64,000 nucleotides of DNA from G965200765 sp965203865 (GTDB lineage Bacteria; Pseudomonadota; Gammaproteobacteria; Arenicellales; JAJDZL01). Below the pieces are notes generated by a model. That model ran no database searches and was not told where the DNA came from. It saw only the letters and a list, made by a program, of their open reading frames with translations. The translations under genes and the position numbers were made by a program. Shown piece after piece: positions 42,505-53,215 of the stretch; the first letter of the stretch is position 1; each line of letters opens with the position of its first letter. The stretch spans positions 1,426,001 through 1,490,000 of the forward strand of contig OZ241916.1 in NCBI GenBank assembly GCA_965203865.1, given 5' to 3'.

Positions 42505-44156
42505 TTGCTTGCCACCATTTTCTCGGGAATTTCGGCAATCTTTTTCTGCATTCTTGCTACCTGAACAAAGTTGGTAAAAAGCGGATGCCCGCTACGAGGT
42601 GTCGACGTAAACTCCGGATGAAACTGACAACCAATAAACCACTGGTGATCAGGCAATTCCACCATTTCCACCAAATTATCTGCCGAAATACCGGAAAAAC
42701 TGATTCCTGCATCCATAAACATCTGCTTGTATCGTTCATTAAACTCATAGCGATGGCGATGTCTTTCGTTGATTTTACTGGTACCGTAAATTTCTCGCGC
42801 AAGCGATCCGTCCTGAAGCGTGGCACTTTGGGCACCTAGCCGTAACGTACCGCCAATGTCTTCATTGGCACTACGCGTTTGAACTTCGCCGTCCTCATTT
42901 TTCCACTCCGTTACTAGTGCAATAACCGGATGAGGCGTATTCGCGTCGAATTCTGTGCTGTGCGCTCCGTCCAGTTTTAGCACATTGCGTGCGAATTCGA
43001 TTATTGCAATCTGCATTCCAAGGCAAATTCCCAAATACGGCACATTGTTTTCTCTCGCATAGCGAACCGTCTGAATCTTCCCGTTCGTGCCGCGAGAACC
43101 GAATCCGCCTGGCACAACAATTGCATCCGCCTGTTCCAGGCTTTCTACACCATTTTGTTCAATGTCCTCCGCATCCAGATACAGAATGTCCACTTTGGTC
43201 CGAGTTTGGAAACCAGCATGAACAACTGCCTCAGCCAATGACTTGTAGGAATCAGCAATATCCATGTATTTTCCAACAAACGCAATCTTTACCGCATTCG
43301 TTGTATTTTCAGCACGCTCAACAACCACTTGCCACTCTGCCAAATTGATACTGTTAGCTTCTATACGAAGCTGATTGACAATAATTTCATCGACCTTTTG
43401 TTCGTGAAACAATTGCGGTATGTTGTAAACGTTATTGCTTGTCAGGGCAGAAATGACTGAATTCTTCTGAACATTTGTAAACAATGCAATTTTTTCCCTT
43501 GCCGATTTTGAAAGTTTGAAATCGGTGCGGCAAAGCAGTATGTCCGGCTGAATACCAATGCTTCGGAGCTCTTTTACAGAATGCTGAGTTGGCTTGGTCT
43601 TTATTTCACCTGCATAGTCCAGAGTGGGTACCAGAGTCAAATGAACAAACAATGTTTGCTTGGGACCGAGTTCTATGCGCATTTGCCGAATTGTTTCAAG
43701 AAAGGGAAGGGATTCTATATCACCGACTGTTCCGCCTATTTCTACAAACACCACTTCATATCCCGATGCGGCTTCGTGGATACATGCTTTGATTTCATCA
43801 ATAATATGAGGGATTACTTGCACAGTTTTGCCTTTGTAATCTCCCTTTCTTTCTTTTCGAATTACGCGCTCGTAGATTTTTCCAGTGGTAAAGTTGTTGG
43901 CTTTCTTCATCTTGACATTGACAAATCGCTCGTAGTGGCCAAGATCCAAGTCGGTTTCCGCTCCGTCATCAGTAACAAATACTTCGCCGTGTTGAAAAGG
44001 ACTCATAGTACCTGGGTCTACATTGATGTACGGGTCCAGCTTCATCAGGGTAACCGAAATTCCCCGGGCTTCAAGCAATGCTGCCAAAGACGCTGAAGCA
44101 ATTCCTTTTCCCAAGGAAGAAACAACGCCACCGGTAACAAAAACGAATTTATGCAT
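42501..44156 (-). CDS. pyrG: CTP synthase
   Basis: Makes CTP from UTP, ATP and glutamine. 551 residues. Synthase domain begins FVFVTGGVVSSLGKGIASASL; the glutaminase domain has Cys in GICLGMQIAI (about 387) and the His-Glu pair in CQFHPEFTS. The 268-bp gap upstream of it holds a weak extended -10 (TGGTATTCT at about 44241-44249) and nothing coding. Confidence 0.98.
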   Translation of the reverse strand: MHKFVFVTGGVVSSLGKGIASASLAALLEARGISVTLMKLDPYINVDPGTMSPFQHGEVFVTDDGAETDLDLGHYERFVNVKMKKANNFTTGKIYERVIRKERKGDYKGKTVQVIPHIIDEIKACIHEAASGYEVVFVEIGGTVGDIESLPFLETIRQMRIELGPKQTLFVHLTLVPTLDYAGEIKTKPTQHSVKELRSIGIQPDILLCRTDFKLSKSAREKIALFTNVQKNSVISALTSNNVYNIPQLFHEQKVDEIIVNQLRIEANSINLAEWQVVVERAENTTNAVKIAFVGKYMDIADSYKSLAEAVVHAGFQTRTKVDILYLDAEDIEQNGVESLEQADAIVVPGGFGSRGTNGKIQTVRYARENNVPYLGICLGMQIAIIEFARNVLKLDGAHSTEFDANTPHPVIALVTEWKNEDGEVQTRSANEDIGGTLRLGAQSATLQDGSLAREIYGTSKINERHRHRYEFNERYKQMFMDAGISFSGISADNLVEMVELPDHQWFIGCQFHPEFTSTPRSGHPLFTNFVQVARMQKKIAEIPEKMVASN

Positions 44157-44424
44157 TTAATCTGCTAGACTAGATTGTGACATGACGAAGATATGTAAGC
44201 ACCAATTTCGGGATTGAAGATTTCTATCGGACGGTGTTACAGAATACCAGATAGGACTGTAATTTGCACCAGTAATTTCCACGCGTTCCATTATCCATAG
44301 GCTGTTTCTTTCAGTGAATTCAGCATAACCGGATTATCAATGCGGGTTTCATTCTGAGCTTATTCAAACCTATGCAATCTATATCAGCCTGACAGCCATT
44401 GATAAAATTGTTCCAAAGCATGAG

Positions 44425-45780
44425 TTACCAAATTGGCTGATTTGTCAAACTTGGCAGCAGGCGAATTTCTACACCTTGTTCACCGATTTTTGCCAAGAAT
44501 TTAGCAGAAACAAAATACGGCGGAACAGCTACAATTTCTTCGCCAAAATAAACTATCGGCAGTAGTTTTCGCTCCCAAGGTGGTATAGAGTATTCCTGAA
44601 ATACTTTTTTTAGCGAGCTTGAGTGCTTGCGACCCGGCAATTGAATTCTTTCCCCTCCTACTCGAAATCGAACCGTTGCCGGCAACAACTCGGGAATTAA
44701 TTTAATTCCTCTGCCCTGCACAAATTCCGGAACCAGTTGCAAATTGGCATTTTCAATTTGTAGCGGCGAATTCACATGCCATTCTTGCTGTTGTCCTTTG
44801 TCCACTTCAAAACAATACGGAACCAAGAACAGTTTGTTTTGAAATCTGCAAATCCTCACACCGTTCCACTCAATCTCTCCTGTTTGCGCTGTACCATGCA
44901 CAACCGTATCAAGTAAATTGTCAATCATTTGTTTTCCGGGTTCTGGCAATAATTCGCTTCTAATCCAATAACGAAGTAAATTTACCTGGCGATGCCGGCT
45001 TAAATGTTTTAAATTTTCAATGGATAACTGAGTTCCGGTATACAAGCAACCTGTTTCCTGTGCTTTGCACACTGACAAATCCATCTCCCCCAAGTCTTCA
45101 AGCAGTTTTCTGCTTGATCTTAGATTGTTCGCAGACTGAGTTATTGATTCAACGGTACCCGACCAGCGTTCTTCAAGTTTTGGAATCACTAGATGTCGGA
45201 TGTAATTTCGGTCGAAACTAGTGTCTTGGTTAGATGGGTCTTCAATAAAGGAAAGATGGTGTTTTTTCGCATAATATTGAATTTCTTTTTTGGAAACTTG
45301 AAGCAAGGGGCGAGCCAGCCATCCGTCTCCGAATTTTCTAACAGGCTGGATTCCTGATAATCCACGAGATCCGGCACCTCTTAGTAAATTCAGCAAGAGT
45401 GTTTCTGCCTGATCCTCTTTATGATGTGCTGTCAGCAATACTTGATTTTTACCAATTTGAGATGCAAGCCACCTGTAACGGCTTTGGCGGGCTGTTTGTT
45501 CGTCAATTCGATTCCCCTGAACGCCGTAAGTCAACCTCGTGCTGATATATTGAACTTTCAACGAGTTGCTAAATGCCTTGCAGTGCATCGCCCAGTTTGC
45601 AGACTCACAATGCAAGCCATGGTCACAATGCAGGGCTACTACCTCGATTCTGGTGATTTGAGAGACTTTGTGAAGCAATACTGTAGAATCTATACCGCCA
45701 CTATAGGCAACATAAACAGTCGATAGAGATTCAATTGGCAAATACTCGCTGACCCATTGAGCGATAGAGTATGAGTTCAC
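44425..45780 (-). CDS. tilS: tRNA(Ile)-lysidine synthase
   Basis: Attaches lysine to cytidine 34 of tRNA-Ile(CAU) so that it reads AUA. PP-loop YSGGIDST (26-33) near the N-terminus, HHKEDQAETLLLNLLRGAG, EDPSNQD and DRNYIRH, then the substrate-binding and C-terminal domains. 451 residues. Ten bases after accA. Being essential for AUA decoding, it matters in an AT-rich genome. Confidence 0.95.
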   Translation of the reverse strand: MNSYSIAQWVSEYLPIESLSTVYVAYSGGIDSTVLLHKVSQITRIEVVALHCDHGLHCESANWAMHCKAFSNSLKVQYISTRLTYGVQGNRIDEQTARQSRYRWLASQIGKNQVLLTAHHKEDQAETLLLNLLRGAGSRGLSGIQPVRKFGDGWLARPLLQVSKKEIQYYAKKHHLSFIEDPSNQDTSFDRNYIRHLVIPKLEERWSGTVESITQSANNLRSSRKLLEDLGEMDLSVCKAQETGCLYTGTQLSIENLKHLSRHRQVNLLRYWIRSELLPEPGKQMIDNLLDTVVHGTAQTGEIEWNGVRICRFQNKLFLVPYCFEVDKGQQQEWHVNSPLQIENANLQLVPEFVQGRGIKLIPELLPATVRFRVGGERIQLPGRKHSSSLKKVFQEYSIPPWERKLLPIVYFGEEIVAVPPYFVSAKFLAKIGEQGVEIRLLPSLTNQPIW

Positions 45781-45789
45781 CTGACTAAT

Positions 45790-46749
45790 TTAAACCGGTT
45801 CGAATTTTCCATAAGACATTAGCTTCTCGTATCGGCTGGCAAGCAGCTGCTCTTGCGGCATATCCATTATGGATTCCAAACTTGTTTGCAGTTGAGTTTT
45901 CAATCTTCGGGCGGTTTCATCTACATCTCGATGAGCCCCTCCTATTGGCTCTTTAACAATTGCATCAACAAGTTTATGCTTGCCAAGAACGGTTGTGGTT
46001 AACCCCATTGCTTGCGCCGCTTCTTTCGCACGATTCGAGTCCTTCCAAAGAATAGATGCACAACCTTCTGGAGAGATCACGGAATAAATCGAGTATTGCA
46101 GCATAATTACCCTGTCGGCAACGCCTATCGCCAATGCACCGCCAGAGCCACCCTCCCCGATTACAGATGCAATTATTGGAGTATTCAATTCAACCAAGGT
46201 GAGCAGGCTTGTAGCAATCGCCTCGCTTTGGCCGCGCTCTTCAGCGTCAATGCCGGGATATGCCCCAGGAGTATCAACAAATGTAAATATTGGCATTGAA
46301 AACTTCTCTGCAAGATGAGCAATTCTTTGCGCCTTTCTGTACCCCTCCGGTTTTGGCATGCCAAAATTTCGTTCAATCTTGGAGTTGGTATCTCTGCCTT
46401 TTTGATGACCTATGATGGCAACGCCTTGTCCGTTGAACTTCGCCAATCCTGCCACAATTGCCTTGTCGTCCCCAAATGACCGGTCACCGTGCAGTTCTTG
46501 AAAATCGGAGAAAATGCGAGGAATATAATCCAATGTGAAAGGCCGCAAGGGATGTCTTGCCAATTGCGTGATTTGCCAAGGATTCAAATTGGAAAAAATC
46601 GATGCAATGAGTTTTTCGCATTTTTGCTCCAAACGGTCAATTTCATCAGATAAATCAACATCATCGTTTTGCAAGTGCACACGTCGCAATTCCTCAATTT
46701 GCGCATCGATTTCTGCGATAGGTTTCTCAAAGTCCAAGAAATTTGCCAT
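45790..46749 (-). CDS. accA: Acetyl-CoA carboxylase carboxyltransferase subunit alpha
   Basis: Alpha chain of the carboxyltransferase that makes malonyl-CoA, the input for the fab genes of this window. 319 residues, with FLDFEKPIAEID at the N-terminus, GRDTNSKIERNFGMPKPEGYRKA and GEGGSGGALAI in the core. Between dnaE and tilS. Confidence 0.97.
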   Translation of the reverse strand: MANFLDFEKPIAEIDAQIEELRRVHLQNDDVDLSDEIDRLEQKCEKLIASIFSNLNPWQITQLARHPLRPFTLDYIPRIFSDFQELHGDRSFGDDKAIVAGLAKFNGQGVAIIGHQKGRDTNSKIERNFGMPKPEGYRKAQRIAHLAEKFSMPIFTFVDTPGAYPGIDAEERGQSEAIATSLLTLVELNTPIIASVIGEGGSGGALAIGVADRVIMLQYSIYSVISPEGCASILWKDSNRAKEAAQAMGLTTTVLGKHKLVDAIVKEPIGGAHRDVDETARRLKTQLQTSLESIMDMPQEQLLASRYEKLMSYGKFEPV

Positions 46750-46761
46750 GCCTGCAATCTG

Positions 46762-49700
46762 CTAATACTTTAACCATGACATTTTCGGGTAGCAGACCGA
46801 TACCCTCTCCCCGCCCAAAATCTTTCTTAGTCCTTCCAGCAACTCATCGCAAATTTGAACTCTGCATTCATCGCCCAAATCAATTATTCCTGCTCCTGAG
46901 CTTGATATATAGTGCACTTCAATTTTCTGGTTGCCACCATACTGTTCAAACAAGGATTTCATCTCCATAACCGCTGAACTGCTATTATCGCCCTGCTTTA
47001 TAGTCAAACTTAACTTCACATCGGAAGAATTACGAATAAATGAAAGATCAAACGCCTTATTAGCGTAAAATCTTGCTTCGCTTGCTCGCTCTGTTGCCGA
47101 CATTTTTCCCACAACAACCAAGACAGAATTTTCTTCCAGCAGTTTTTTGTATTGTTCATAGGATTCTGAAAAGAATGCTACTGATAACGAACCTGTTGAA
47201 TCTTCCAAGTCAATAAATGCAATTTCCTCGCCCTTTTTGGTTCTTGATGTCTGTCTATTATTAACCCACCCGCCTACAATCAATGTTTTGTCGGAATCTG
47301 CATTAATTTTATTGATTGCACAATCTACAACTTGTTTCAACTCATCCTCATAAATTTCCATGGGATGACCTGACATGTACAAGCCCAAAAACTCAAATTC
47401 TTTTCTAAGTAGTTCTGGAGATGACCATGGCGGTACATCATTCAAAAAAAACGCATCGGGACCTTCCGCCGATGCAAACAAGCTCATCTGTCTGTGTCGC
47501 CTGTCATCTTCTTGCCTGCGAGCATAATTGTACAAATCATGAGCTGATTCGTAAACTTTGGCCCGGTTACTTTCCAAATTGTCGAAAGCACCTGCACAAG
47601 CCAAGGCGCAAATTGAAGCCCGGGATACTTTAGTGAAGTCAGCACGGGTGCAAAAATCGACGATATCCTCAAACACACCTCCATTTGCGCGTGCAGAAAT
47701 AATAGTTTCTGCAACCGGTTTGCCAATTTGCTTGATTGCTCCTAATCCGTAGAGGATTTGCTTGTCACCAATCGCTTTGAATTCATAATTTGAGTGATTG
47801 ACATCCGGTGAAATTATGGTGATACCATGAGACTTTGCCTCTGAGATGAATTTCACTATCATGTCAGTTTGCATGTCAACTGACATGCAGGCCGCCAAAA
47901 ACTCAGCTGTATAGTGCACTTTCAGCCATGCAGTACGATATGCGAGTATTGCATAGGCGACAGAATGCGATTTGTTGAATCCGTATTCACCGAAACTCTG
48001 GATTAAATTGTAAACTTCTGTGGCAAGTTGTTCGGAAAAGCCCTTTTCTGTAGCTCCATTAACAAATCGCTCACGCTGACGCTTCATTTCGCTGGCGACT
48101 TTCTTTCCCATTGCCCAACGTAAAATATCCGCTTCTCCCATCGTGTAACCGGACATTGTTTGTGCAATTTTCATGACTTGCTCCTGATAAAGAATTACGC
48201 CATATGTGTCTTCAAGTATTGGTTTCAATACAGGATCCAAGTAATTGATATTACCTATATCTCTTCTGTTTTTAATAAATTCCTGATCCATTTTTGTTTG
48301 CAAAGGACCAGGCCGAAACAAAGCCAATAGCGCAATTAAATCGTTTAGCTCTTTTGGTTGCATCTGCAGAATCAGTCGCTGCATTCCATTTGATTCCAAT
48401 TGAAATATGCCAATTGTTTTTCCAGTGCAGATATAGTCGAACGTTGCTTGGTCGTCGAATAACATACTGGCTTCCGTAACTTCAGATTCTCCCACTGCTT
48501 TTTTGCTGTTTACCCACTGAAGTGTTTTGGAGATTACAGTCAGGGTAGTAAGCCCGAGAAAATCAAATTTAACCAATCCGATTTCTTCCAAATCATACTT
48601 GTCAAAGTGCGTAATGTCCTGATTACCATCGCTTTCAACCATCAACGCAACATAATTTGTTATCTCCGTGGGAGCGATAACTACACCACCGGGATGCCTG
48701 CTTACATTCTTTACTATACCCTCCAGCGATGTAGCGGTATCTATCAGGTCCTTCACTCTAGGTTCGTTTTTATATCGTTTATTGAATTCCGAACTTCGCT
48801 CCTTGGCTTTTTCCAAAGTAATATCCAAATCACGCGGGATTAATTTGGCCAATTGATCATAGAACATATAGTCAGGTTTTAGTGCTCGCCCAACATCTTT
48901 CACTGCAGCACGTGCTGCCATTTTGTTGTAAGTGATAATTTGCGCCACTTTATCTTTGCCGTAAGTTTCAGCAACGTGGTCAATAACCTTGTCCCTTTGT
49001 TCCACGCAAAAATCAATATCGAAATCTGGCGGGGACACTCTCTCAGGATTCAGGAATCTTTCAAAAATCAGTCCATATTTGATGGGGTCAAGCGCAGTAA
49101 TGCCGAGTGAATATGCCACTAGCGAGCCTGCGCCGGAACCGCGGCCCGGCCCTACTGGAATCCCCTGTTTCTTTGCCCAGTCGATAATATCGGCTACAAT
49201 CAAAAAATATCCGGCAAACTGCGTGGTGCGAATGATTTCCAATTCCTGCTCCAATCTGGTTTTATAGGTATCAGAAGTGCCATTTGGCATGAGTTTTTCT
49301 AATCCTCTGCGGCTTGCAAGTGCCAGATGTTCGTCTATTGAATCTGCTTCAATTGGATGAGGGTAAGCTGGAAGATGAGATTTTTCTAAATCAAACATAA
49401 GATTGCATCGCGTAGCAATTTCAAGGGAATTGGCTAGTGCCCCTGGAATATCAGAAAATTCTTTCTCCATTTCTTCTGCTGAGCGAAGATACTGCTGCTC
49501 GGTACAGCCTGGACGGCGATTCTTGTCTGTAACAACCCTGCGGTCGTAGATGCACATTTTTATTTCGTGCAATTCAAAGTCTTCTTTTTCTAAAAATCGA
49601 GGCTCATTGGTTGCCACAACCGGGGTGTTTGTTGAATCTGCCAATTCCAGTAATCTTTCGCCGTATAAATCGTCCAACTGACTACCAATTCGTGAAATCT

Positions 49701-50199
49701 CAAGATAGTATCTGTCCGGAAAAAGAGTTTGATATTCATTTAAAATTTTTAACGAGGCATCCAAACTTTCATTGTGAAGCAATTGTTGTCCAATTTCTCC
49801 TGTCAGGCCGCCCGAAAGAGCAATCAATCCATCGGTTTCGCCATACAGCCAATTTTTCCTGACAAAAGGTTGAATGGACTGTTTTCGTTCGTGATATGCG
49901 CGAGTCAATAATCTGCACATAGACTGATAGCCTTCCAGATTTTGGCAGAAAAGCACAAAAGGATACGGTGAATCTGGCTGGTTCGAGTTTTCTATCAAAA
50001 ACTCTACTCCAATTATCGGCTTTACTCCGGCTTCAAGACAGCAGGAATACAACTTTACTGCGCTGAATATGCGATTTAAATCGGATACTCCGACAGCAGG
50101 CATTTGAAATTCTTGCACCTTTTCAACCAATTTCTCCACGCGGATGATACTATCCACGATTGAATACTCAGTGTGAATGTGCAAATGTACAAAACTCAT
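46762..50199 (-). CDS. dnaE: DNA polymerase III subunit alpha
   Basis: Replicative polymerase catalytic chain, 1145 residues. N-terminal PHP domain (FVHLHIHTEYSIVDS), family C palm with catalytic acids in PDFDIDFC (about 402-409), GPGRGSGAGSLVAYSL, fingers and thumb regions, a tandem HhH (about 800-880), an OB domain (about 990-1065) and a short tail. It overlaps rnhB by four bases. Confidence 0.98.
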   Translation of the reverse strand: MSFVHLHIHTEYSIVDSIIRVEKLVEKVQEFQMPAVGVSDLNRIFSAVKLYSCCLEAGVKPIIGVEFLIENSNQPDSPYPFVLFCQNLEGYQSMCRLLTRAYHERKQSIQPFVRKNWLYGETDGLIALSGGLTGEIGQQLLHNESLDASLKILNEYQTLFPDRYYLEISRIGSQLDDLYGERLLELADSTNTPVVATNEPRFLEKEDFELHEIKMCIYDRRVVTDKNRRPGCTEQQYLRSAEEMEKEFSDIPGALANSLEIATRCNLMFDLEKSHLPAYPHPIEADSIDEHLALASRRGLEKLMPNGTSDTYKTRLEQELEIIRTTQFAGYFLIVADIIDWAKKQGIPVGPGRGSGAGSLVAYSLGITALDPIKYGLIFERFLNPERVSPPDFDIDFCVEQRDKVIDHVAETYGKDKVAQIITYNKMAARAAVKDVGRALKPDYMFYDQLAKLIPRDLDITLEKAKERSSEFNKRYKNEPRVKDLIDTATSLEGIVKNVSRHPGGVVIAPTEITNYVALMVESDGNQDITHFDKYDLEEIGLVKFDFLGLTTLTVISKTLQWVNSKKAVGESEVTEASMLFDDQATFDYICTGKTIGIFQLESNGMQRLILQMQPKELNDLIALLALFRPGPLQTKMDQEFIKNRRDIGNINYLDPVLKPILEDTYGVILYQEQVMKIAQTMSGYTMGEADILRWAMGKKVASEMKRQRERFVNGATEKGFSEQLATEVYNLIQSFGEYGFNKSHSVAYAILAYRTAWLKVHYTAEFLAACMSVDMQTDMIVKFISEAKSHGITIISPDVNHSNYEFKAIGDKQILYGLGAIKQIGKPVAETIISARANGGVFEDIVDFCTRADFTKVSRASICALACAGAFDNLESNRAKVYESAHDLYNYARRQEDDRRHRQMSLFASAEGPDAFFLNDVPPWSSPELLRKEFEFLGLYMSGHPMEIYEDELKQVVDCAINKINADSDKTLIVGGWVNNRQTSRTKKGEEIAFIDLEDSTGSLSVAFFSESYEQYKKLLEENSVLVVVGKMSATERASEARFYANKAFDLSFIRNSSDVKLSLTIKQGDNSSSAVMEMKSLFEQYGGNQKIEVHYISSSGAGIIDLGDECRVQICDELLEGLRKILGGERVSVCYPKMSWLKY

Positions 50200-50786
50200 G
50201 AAACTGAAAAATTCAATTTGTTCATTGCAATGCGCACAGGCGCAAAAGTCTTTCGATGAATTGGCGTTATGCCGTAATTCAACAACGCCGCTCTGTGTCG
50301 AGTCGTGCTGTAGCCCTTATGGGCAGCAAACTCATAATTGGGATACTGTTCGTTCAAACCACACATAATTTTATCGCGAGTTACCTTTGCCAGAATCGAT
50401 GCTGCTGATATTTCAGGTACCAAAGAATCTCCTTTCACCACAGTCTCTACTGGAACGCTAACTGCCGGTGCCTGATTTCCATCTACAAGTGCCATGGCTG
50501 GCTGGATTGAAAGCGACTCCAATGCTCGCTTCATGGCAAGTAGAGTGGCTTGCAATATATTCTTTGCGTCAATTTCCTCTACGCTGCCAATTCCAATCGC
50601 CCAGCACAGGCATTTTAACCGAATTTCAGCGGCCAATTTTTCCCTATGCATCGGATAAAGCTGTTTCGAATCTGCCAGACCGCTAATTTTTTTCGTGTCA
50701 TTCAGTATCACTGCCGCCGCAACAACCGGCCCAGCCAGCGCCCCTCTTCCTGCTTCATCTACACCAGCACAAAATTTACTTTCCAT
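50196..50786 (-). CDS. rnhB: Ribonuclease HII
   Basis: Removes ribonucleotides from DNA by cutting 5' to the ribose. 196 residues from the ATG at 50786; a TTG three codons earlier is possible. GVDEAGRGALAGPVVAAAV carries Asp10 and Glu11, and the remaining acids are in LVDGN and in the Asp of KVTRDKIM. Starts inside the end of lpxB and ends inside dnaE. Confidence 0.97.
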   Translation of the reverse strand: MESKFCAGVDEAGRGALAGPVVAAAVILNDTKKISGLADSKQLYPMHREKLAAEIRLKCLCWAIGIGSVEEIDAKNILQATLLAMKRALESLSIQPAMALVDGNQAPAVSVPVETVVKGDSLVPEISAASILAKVTRDKIMCGLNEQYPNYEFAAHKGYSTTRHRAALLNYGITPIHRKTFAPVRIAMNKLNFSVS

Positions 50787-51915
50787 GGCGTGCAATCTTT
50801 ACAATTTCGTCTGCCACTCTATCATTCGCATTGCAGCATAGCTGCTGTGCAATTTTTGCAAACTGATGCGTAAGTGAGTCTCTAAGTGCCTGGTTATCTA
50901 AATACTGCATAACTGCATCTGCCAGATTTTCCGGATTCGCCTCTTTCTGTATAAATTCGGGAACCATGGCTGTTTCGCACAAATGATTCAAAATTGAATA
51001 GTGTTTGACATGCCCCAGAATTTGAACCATCAGGTAAGTGAATGTTGACACCTTGTACGCAACGACCACAGGCTTTCCAATTAGTGCTGCTTCCAGGGCA
51101 GCTGTACCCGAAGCTGTTAAAACTACATCAGAAGCTGCTATTGCCTCCTGTGCATGTTTTTCTACTGTTTTAATTTTTATTTTCTGACCTTGTTCTCTGA
51201 TAATCCCATGAAATTCCCTGCTAATAGCTTCCGAAGCCAAAGGTGTAACAAATTTTATACCGGGGCGTAAACGGGCCAGCCGGGCTGCAACTTCCAGAAA
51301 AACAGGTGATAAACGTTTTACTTCATTCAATCGACTACCAGGTAGTACTGCAACTACAACATCGCTACTATTAAATCCCAAGTTCCCACGACACTTTGAA
51401 AAATCCTTCTTCGCAATCAAATCTGCAAGCGGATGCCCTACATACTGATGCGGAATATTGTACTGCTCATACAATTTACCTTCAAAAGGGTAAATTGTCA
51501 GCATTTTAGAAACAGATCGCTTGATTTTACCTACACGATAGCTACGCCACGCCCAAATTGTCGGACTAACATAGTGAAACACCGGAACCCCGGCTCGGCG
51601 AAGTATTCTTTCAACTTTCAAGTTGAAATCTGGAGCATCAATCCCAATAAAAACATCAAGATTTACTCGTAAAAACTCATCAATCAGTTTTTTTCTGAGT
51701 TTAATGATTCTGGCCAAGTTGGTAGCAACCCCTTCCAACCCTACAATGTTGATGCTTTCCATTGGATACAAGGATTGGGCACCTTGAGCAATCATCTGTG
51801 GACCACAAATTCCGATTACCTGAAAATCAAGGTTACGCTGTTTCAACGAAGAAATGATTCCAACCCCCAATTGGTCACCAGAAGCCTCGCCGACTACTAT
51901 TCCAATTCGTAACAT
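50776..51915 (-). CDS. lpxB: Lipid-A-disaccharide synthase
   Basis: Joins UDP-diacylglucosamine and lipid X to make the lipid A disaccharide at the inner membrane. Glycosyltransferase family 19: IGIVVGEASGDQLG at the N-terminus, IGIDAPDFNLKVE, YVSPTIWAWR and SGTAALEAALIGKPVVVAY. The ATG at 51915 gives 379 residues (E. coli 382); a TTG 33 bases upstream adds a tail that is not typical. Confidence 0.96.
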   Translation of the reverse strand: MLRIGIVVGEASGDQLGVGIISSLKQRNLDFQVIGICGPQMIAQGAQSLYPMESINIVGLEGVATNLARIIKLRKKLIDEFLRVNLDVFIGIDAPDFNLKVERILRRAGVPVFHYVSPTIWAWRSYRVGKIKRSVSKMLTIYPFEGKLYEQYNIPHQYVGHPLADLIAKKDFSKCRGNLGFNSSDVVVAVLPGSRLNEVKRLSPVFLEVAARLARLRPGIKFVTPLASEAISREFHGIIREQGQKIKIKTVEKHAQEAIAASDVVLTASGTAALEAALIGKPVVVAYKVSTFTYLMVQILGHVKHYSILNHLCETAMVPEFIQKEANPENLADAVMQYLDNQALRDSLTHQFAKIAQQLCCNANDRVADEIVKIARHGK

Positions 51916-51982
51916 GGATTTTTGCAACTGAAGCTCAGCCGTCAGCAAGGAAATTCATAAGCGACAAACCAATGGAGCACTG

Positions 51983-52768
51983 TCAACTCACTTTCCCGGA
52001 CCGAACAACACCTCGTTGACTACTTTTTATGAAGTCTGCAAAATACGCAATATGTTCGTTAAAATTGCCGGTTGAACGGAGCGAAGCAACCACTTGGTCA
52101 ATATTTTCTTTTTTCCTGAAGTACAGATTGTAGGCTTTTTTCAAGTTGGAAATATCGTCGGGTGAAAAACCTTGTTTTTTCAATCCTCTAGTATTTATGC
52201 CTGAGGCTCTCGCCGGATTGCCCGCAACAAGAACATAAGGAGCAATATCTTGGCGCACTACTGTATTGATACCCGTTATTGAGTTTCTTCCAATTCGGCA
52301 AAACTGATGAACAAGCGTAAATCCGCCCAGAAAAACACAGTCGCCTATATTCACATAACCTGCAAGATTTGCTCCATTTGCAAAATTTGAGTTGTCTCCA
52401 ATTTTGCAATCATGGGCAATGTGGCAATAAGCCATAACAAAATTCCCCTTCCCTACCTTTGTAACCGATTCCATACCGCCTGAACCGCGGTGCATGCTTA
52501 CATACTCTCGAATTACGTTTTCATCCCCGATCTCCAACTTGCCCGAATTATTCTTGGAATGAGCAATCTGCGGCGAACCACCCAGTGACACGAATTCGTG
52601 AATTCGGTTATTCGACCCAATCAAGGTATGGCTATGTATAACCGAGTGTGCACCGATACGGGTATTGTCTCCTATGACAACGTTTTCTTCAACAATTGTG
52701 TATGGACCGATCTCGACATTCGCCCCGAGCTCCGCTTTACTTGCAATAATCGCCTTGGCATGAATCAT
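51983..52768 (-). CDS. lpxA: UDP-N-acetylglucosamine O-acyltransferase LpxA
   Basis: First step of lipid A synthesis, acyl transfer from 3-hydroxyacyl-ACP. 261 residues, left-handed beta-helix of hexapeptide repeats (about 1-190) and an alpha-helical tail. The catalytic His is in AYCHIAHDCKIGDN (about 126). ATG overlaps the fabZ stop by four bases. Confidence 0.97.
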   Translation of the reverse strand: MIHAKAIIASKAELGANVEIGPYTIVEENVVIGDNTRIGAHSVIHSHTLIGSNNRIHEFVSLGGSPQIAHSKNNSGKLEIGDENVIREYVSMHRGSGGMESVTKVGKGNFVMAYCHIAHDCKIGDNSNFANGANLAGYVNIGDCVFLGGFTLVHQFCRIGRNSITGINTVVRQDIAPYVLVAGNPARASGINTRGLKKQGFSPDDISNLKKAYNLYFRKKENIDQVVASLRSTGNFNEHIAYFADFIKSSQRGVVRSGKVS

Positions 52769-53208
52769 TCAATCTCCTGAAAGGTGAACAGAAGTTCTGC
52801 TGTACATACTGTAGTGCTGTTGACCGAAGCTGTTGCAGCTGTTCTCCAAAGATCTCTTCGTCGACGAACTGAACGAGTTTCAATTTCGAGTTGATCGCCT
52901 GGTACAACCTGTCGCTTAAAGCGAGCTTTATCAATTCCTGCAAACAGGTAGACGCGTTTACTGGTTGCCTTTGCTCCGAGTGCAAGACTTGCCATAATCG
53001 CTGATGCTTGAACCATTGATTCAACAATGAGCACACCAGGGAATATGGGGTAATTTGGGAAATGCCCCTGAAATACTGGCTCATTTTCAGTTACATTCTT
53101 TACTGCGAGCAACCACTCGTCGTTGTAATCCAGTACACAATCCACCATAAGCATCGGATATCGGTGCGGCAATAGTTCCCGAATTTCATTTGATGCAAGT
53201 GAAGGCAT
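52765..53208 (-). CDS. fabZ: 3-hydroxyacyl-ACP dehydratase FabZ
   Basis: Hot-dog fold dehydratase of fatty-acid elongation; it competes with LpxA and LpxD for 3-hydroxymyristoyl-ACP. 147 residues with LLPHRYPMLMVD (catalytic His) and GHFPNYPIFPGVLIVESM (catalytic Glu). Sits between lpxD and lpxA in the classical order. Confidence 0.97.
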   Translation of the reverse strand: MPSLASNEIRELLPHRYPMLMVDCVLDYNDEWLLAVKNVTENEPVFQGHFPNYPIFPGVLIVESMVQASAIMASLALGAKATSKRVYLFAGIDKARFKRQVVPGDQLEIETRSVRRRRDLWRTAATASVNSTTVCTAELLFTFQEIE

Positions 53209-53215
53209 GTCTGTA

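Noticed and set aside
43581..44096. 171-codon frame opposite pyrG
   Set aside because: Antisense to the conserved synthase domain of pyrG; no recognisable product.
44157..44424. Gap between tilS and pyrG as a hidden small RNA or gene
   Set aside because: No coding frame, tRNA shape, T-run hairpin or strong promoter was seen; only a weak extended -10.
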